A stretch of DNA of 64,000 nt, taken from positions 310,001 to 374,000 of the forward strand of contig NZ_JASNRC010000003.1 of NCBI RefSeq assembly GCF_030411995.1, in the 5' to 3' direction. A program made the translations under genes and the position numbers. The DNA is from Massilia sp. YIM B02769. Lineage in GTDB: Bacteria > Pseudomonadota > Gammaproteobacteria > Burkholderiales > Burkholderiaceae_D. Below the pieces are notes generated by a model, which searched no databases, was not told where the DNA came from, and was given only the letters and a program-made list of their open reading frames with translations. Positions within the stretch are counted from its first letter, which is position 1. Each line of letters opens with the position of its first letter. Shown here piece after piece: positions 63,723 to 64,000 of this stretch.

Positions 63723-64000
63723 ACCGTTCCCTGTATTCGCTGCTCTGGTGGCTGGCGCTGCCGCTGGTGCTGGGACGCCTGTGGTGGCGCGGGCGCAAGG
63801 AGCCGGGCTACCGCCGGCACGTCGGCGAGCGCCTGGGCTTCTACGGGCCGGTACTGGCGCCGCGCCGGACCTTCATGGTGCACGCCGTCTCGGTCGGCGA
63901 AACGCGCGCCGCCGAACCCCTGGTCGAGGCGCTGCTGGCGCGCTGGCCCGATTGCCGCATCCTGCTGACCCACATGACGCCGACCGGCCGCGCCACCGGC
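63719..64000 (+). CDS. waaA: 3-deoxy-D-manno-octulosonic acid transferase (3' truncated by window end)
   Basis: The first 94 residues only; the frame is open to the right edge. An N-terminal membrane anchor (residues 4-22) is followed by EPGYRRHVGERLGFY and VHAVSVGETRAAEPL, with the catalytic Glu, typical of WaaA/KdtA, which attaches Kdo to lipid A. ATG overlaps the waaC TGA (ATGA). Confidence 0.93.
   Translation, partial: MNRSLYSLLWWLALPLVLGRLWWRGRKEPGYRRHVGERLGFYGPVLAPRRTFMVHAVSVGETRAAEPLVEALLARWPDCRILLTHMTPTGRATG

Overview
The window is one contiguous piece of a GC-rich (roughly 65% by eye) bacterial chromosome. Gene content and gene order point to a betaproteobacterium of the order Burkholderiales, most like Oxalobacteraceae (Massilia, Duganella or Janthinobacterium type). 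Pointers are the accB-accC-prmA-zinc ribbon order, thiD-hemL-rubredoxin beside pilGHIJ-chpA, the long Lys/Ala/Pro histone H1-like protein, the short H-NS relative, and yqgE-ruvX-pyrR-pyrB-pyrC'. The genus is inference. I see no rRNA, tRNA, CRISPR array, transposase or prophage. Both ends are cut inside genes: a CcsA/YpjD-type protein on the left and waaA on the right.

Layout. 1-4.2 kb: cytochrome assembly-type protein, a small zinc-ribbon protein, the pilS-pilR two-component system and a 54-residue membrane protein. 4.6-9.1 kb: nrdAB behind a promoter overlapped by two NrdR-box-like palindromes. 9.7-12 kb: the histone H1-like gene and yggT. 12.2-19.5 kb, minus strand: a run of eight genes (214-residue unknown protein, TlpA-like thioredoxin, aroQ, accB, accC, prmA, zinc-ribbon/DUF3426 protein, PfkB-family kinase). 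19.5-24.4 kb, plus strand, diverging from it: mpl, yqiA-like esterase, ubiC, an RNase II-type exoribonuclease and a small EF-hand membrane protein. 24.8-28.3 kb: TonB-like protein, aroE, mtgA and corA. 28.4-38.9 kb: DUF2231 protein with a PQQ-type sugar dehydrogenase lipoprotein, a methyltransferase, a TonB-dependent receptor, a minus-strand GH19 hydrolase overlapping a secreted four-cysteine protein, then a Fur-box-controlled siderophore receptor with a PepSY protein. 39.1-41.5 kb: hemL and thiD, divergent from rubredoxin. 41.9-51.3 kb: the complete twitching-motility chemosensory operon pilG-pilH-pilI-pilJ-chpA. 51.4-58.6 kb: photolyase, yqgE, ruvX, pyrR, pyrB, a metal-site-less dihydroorotase homologue (pyrC'), plsC and apaH. 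58.8-64 kb: envelope polysaccharide and LPS genes (rfbC, a WecA/MraY-type transferase, an H-NS family gene, a phosphomannomutase/phosphoglucomutase, waaC, waaA).

As a system, two separate loci (pilSR and pilGHIJ-chpA) regulate type IV pili. The two TonB-dependent receptors, PepSY protein and TonB-like protein serve outer-membrane uptake. The 58.8-64 kb genes build surface glycans.

The most distinctive non-coding signal is a dispersed GC-rich repeat of about 26-49 bp. It occurs eleven times at six intergenic sites, five of them as facing inverted pairs, and at one site it supplies the stop codons of both convergent neighbours. Other items worth attention are the overlapping GH19/secreted-protein pair, the apparently non-catalytic dihydroorotase, a 118-bp element with inverted ends before pilG, long hairpins around the H1-like gene, and an atypical ThiD.
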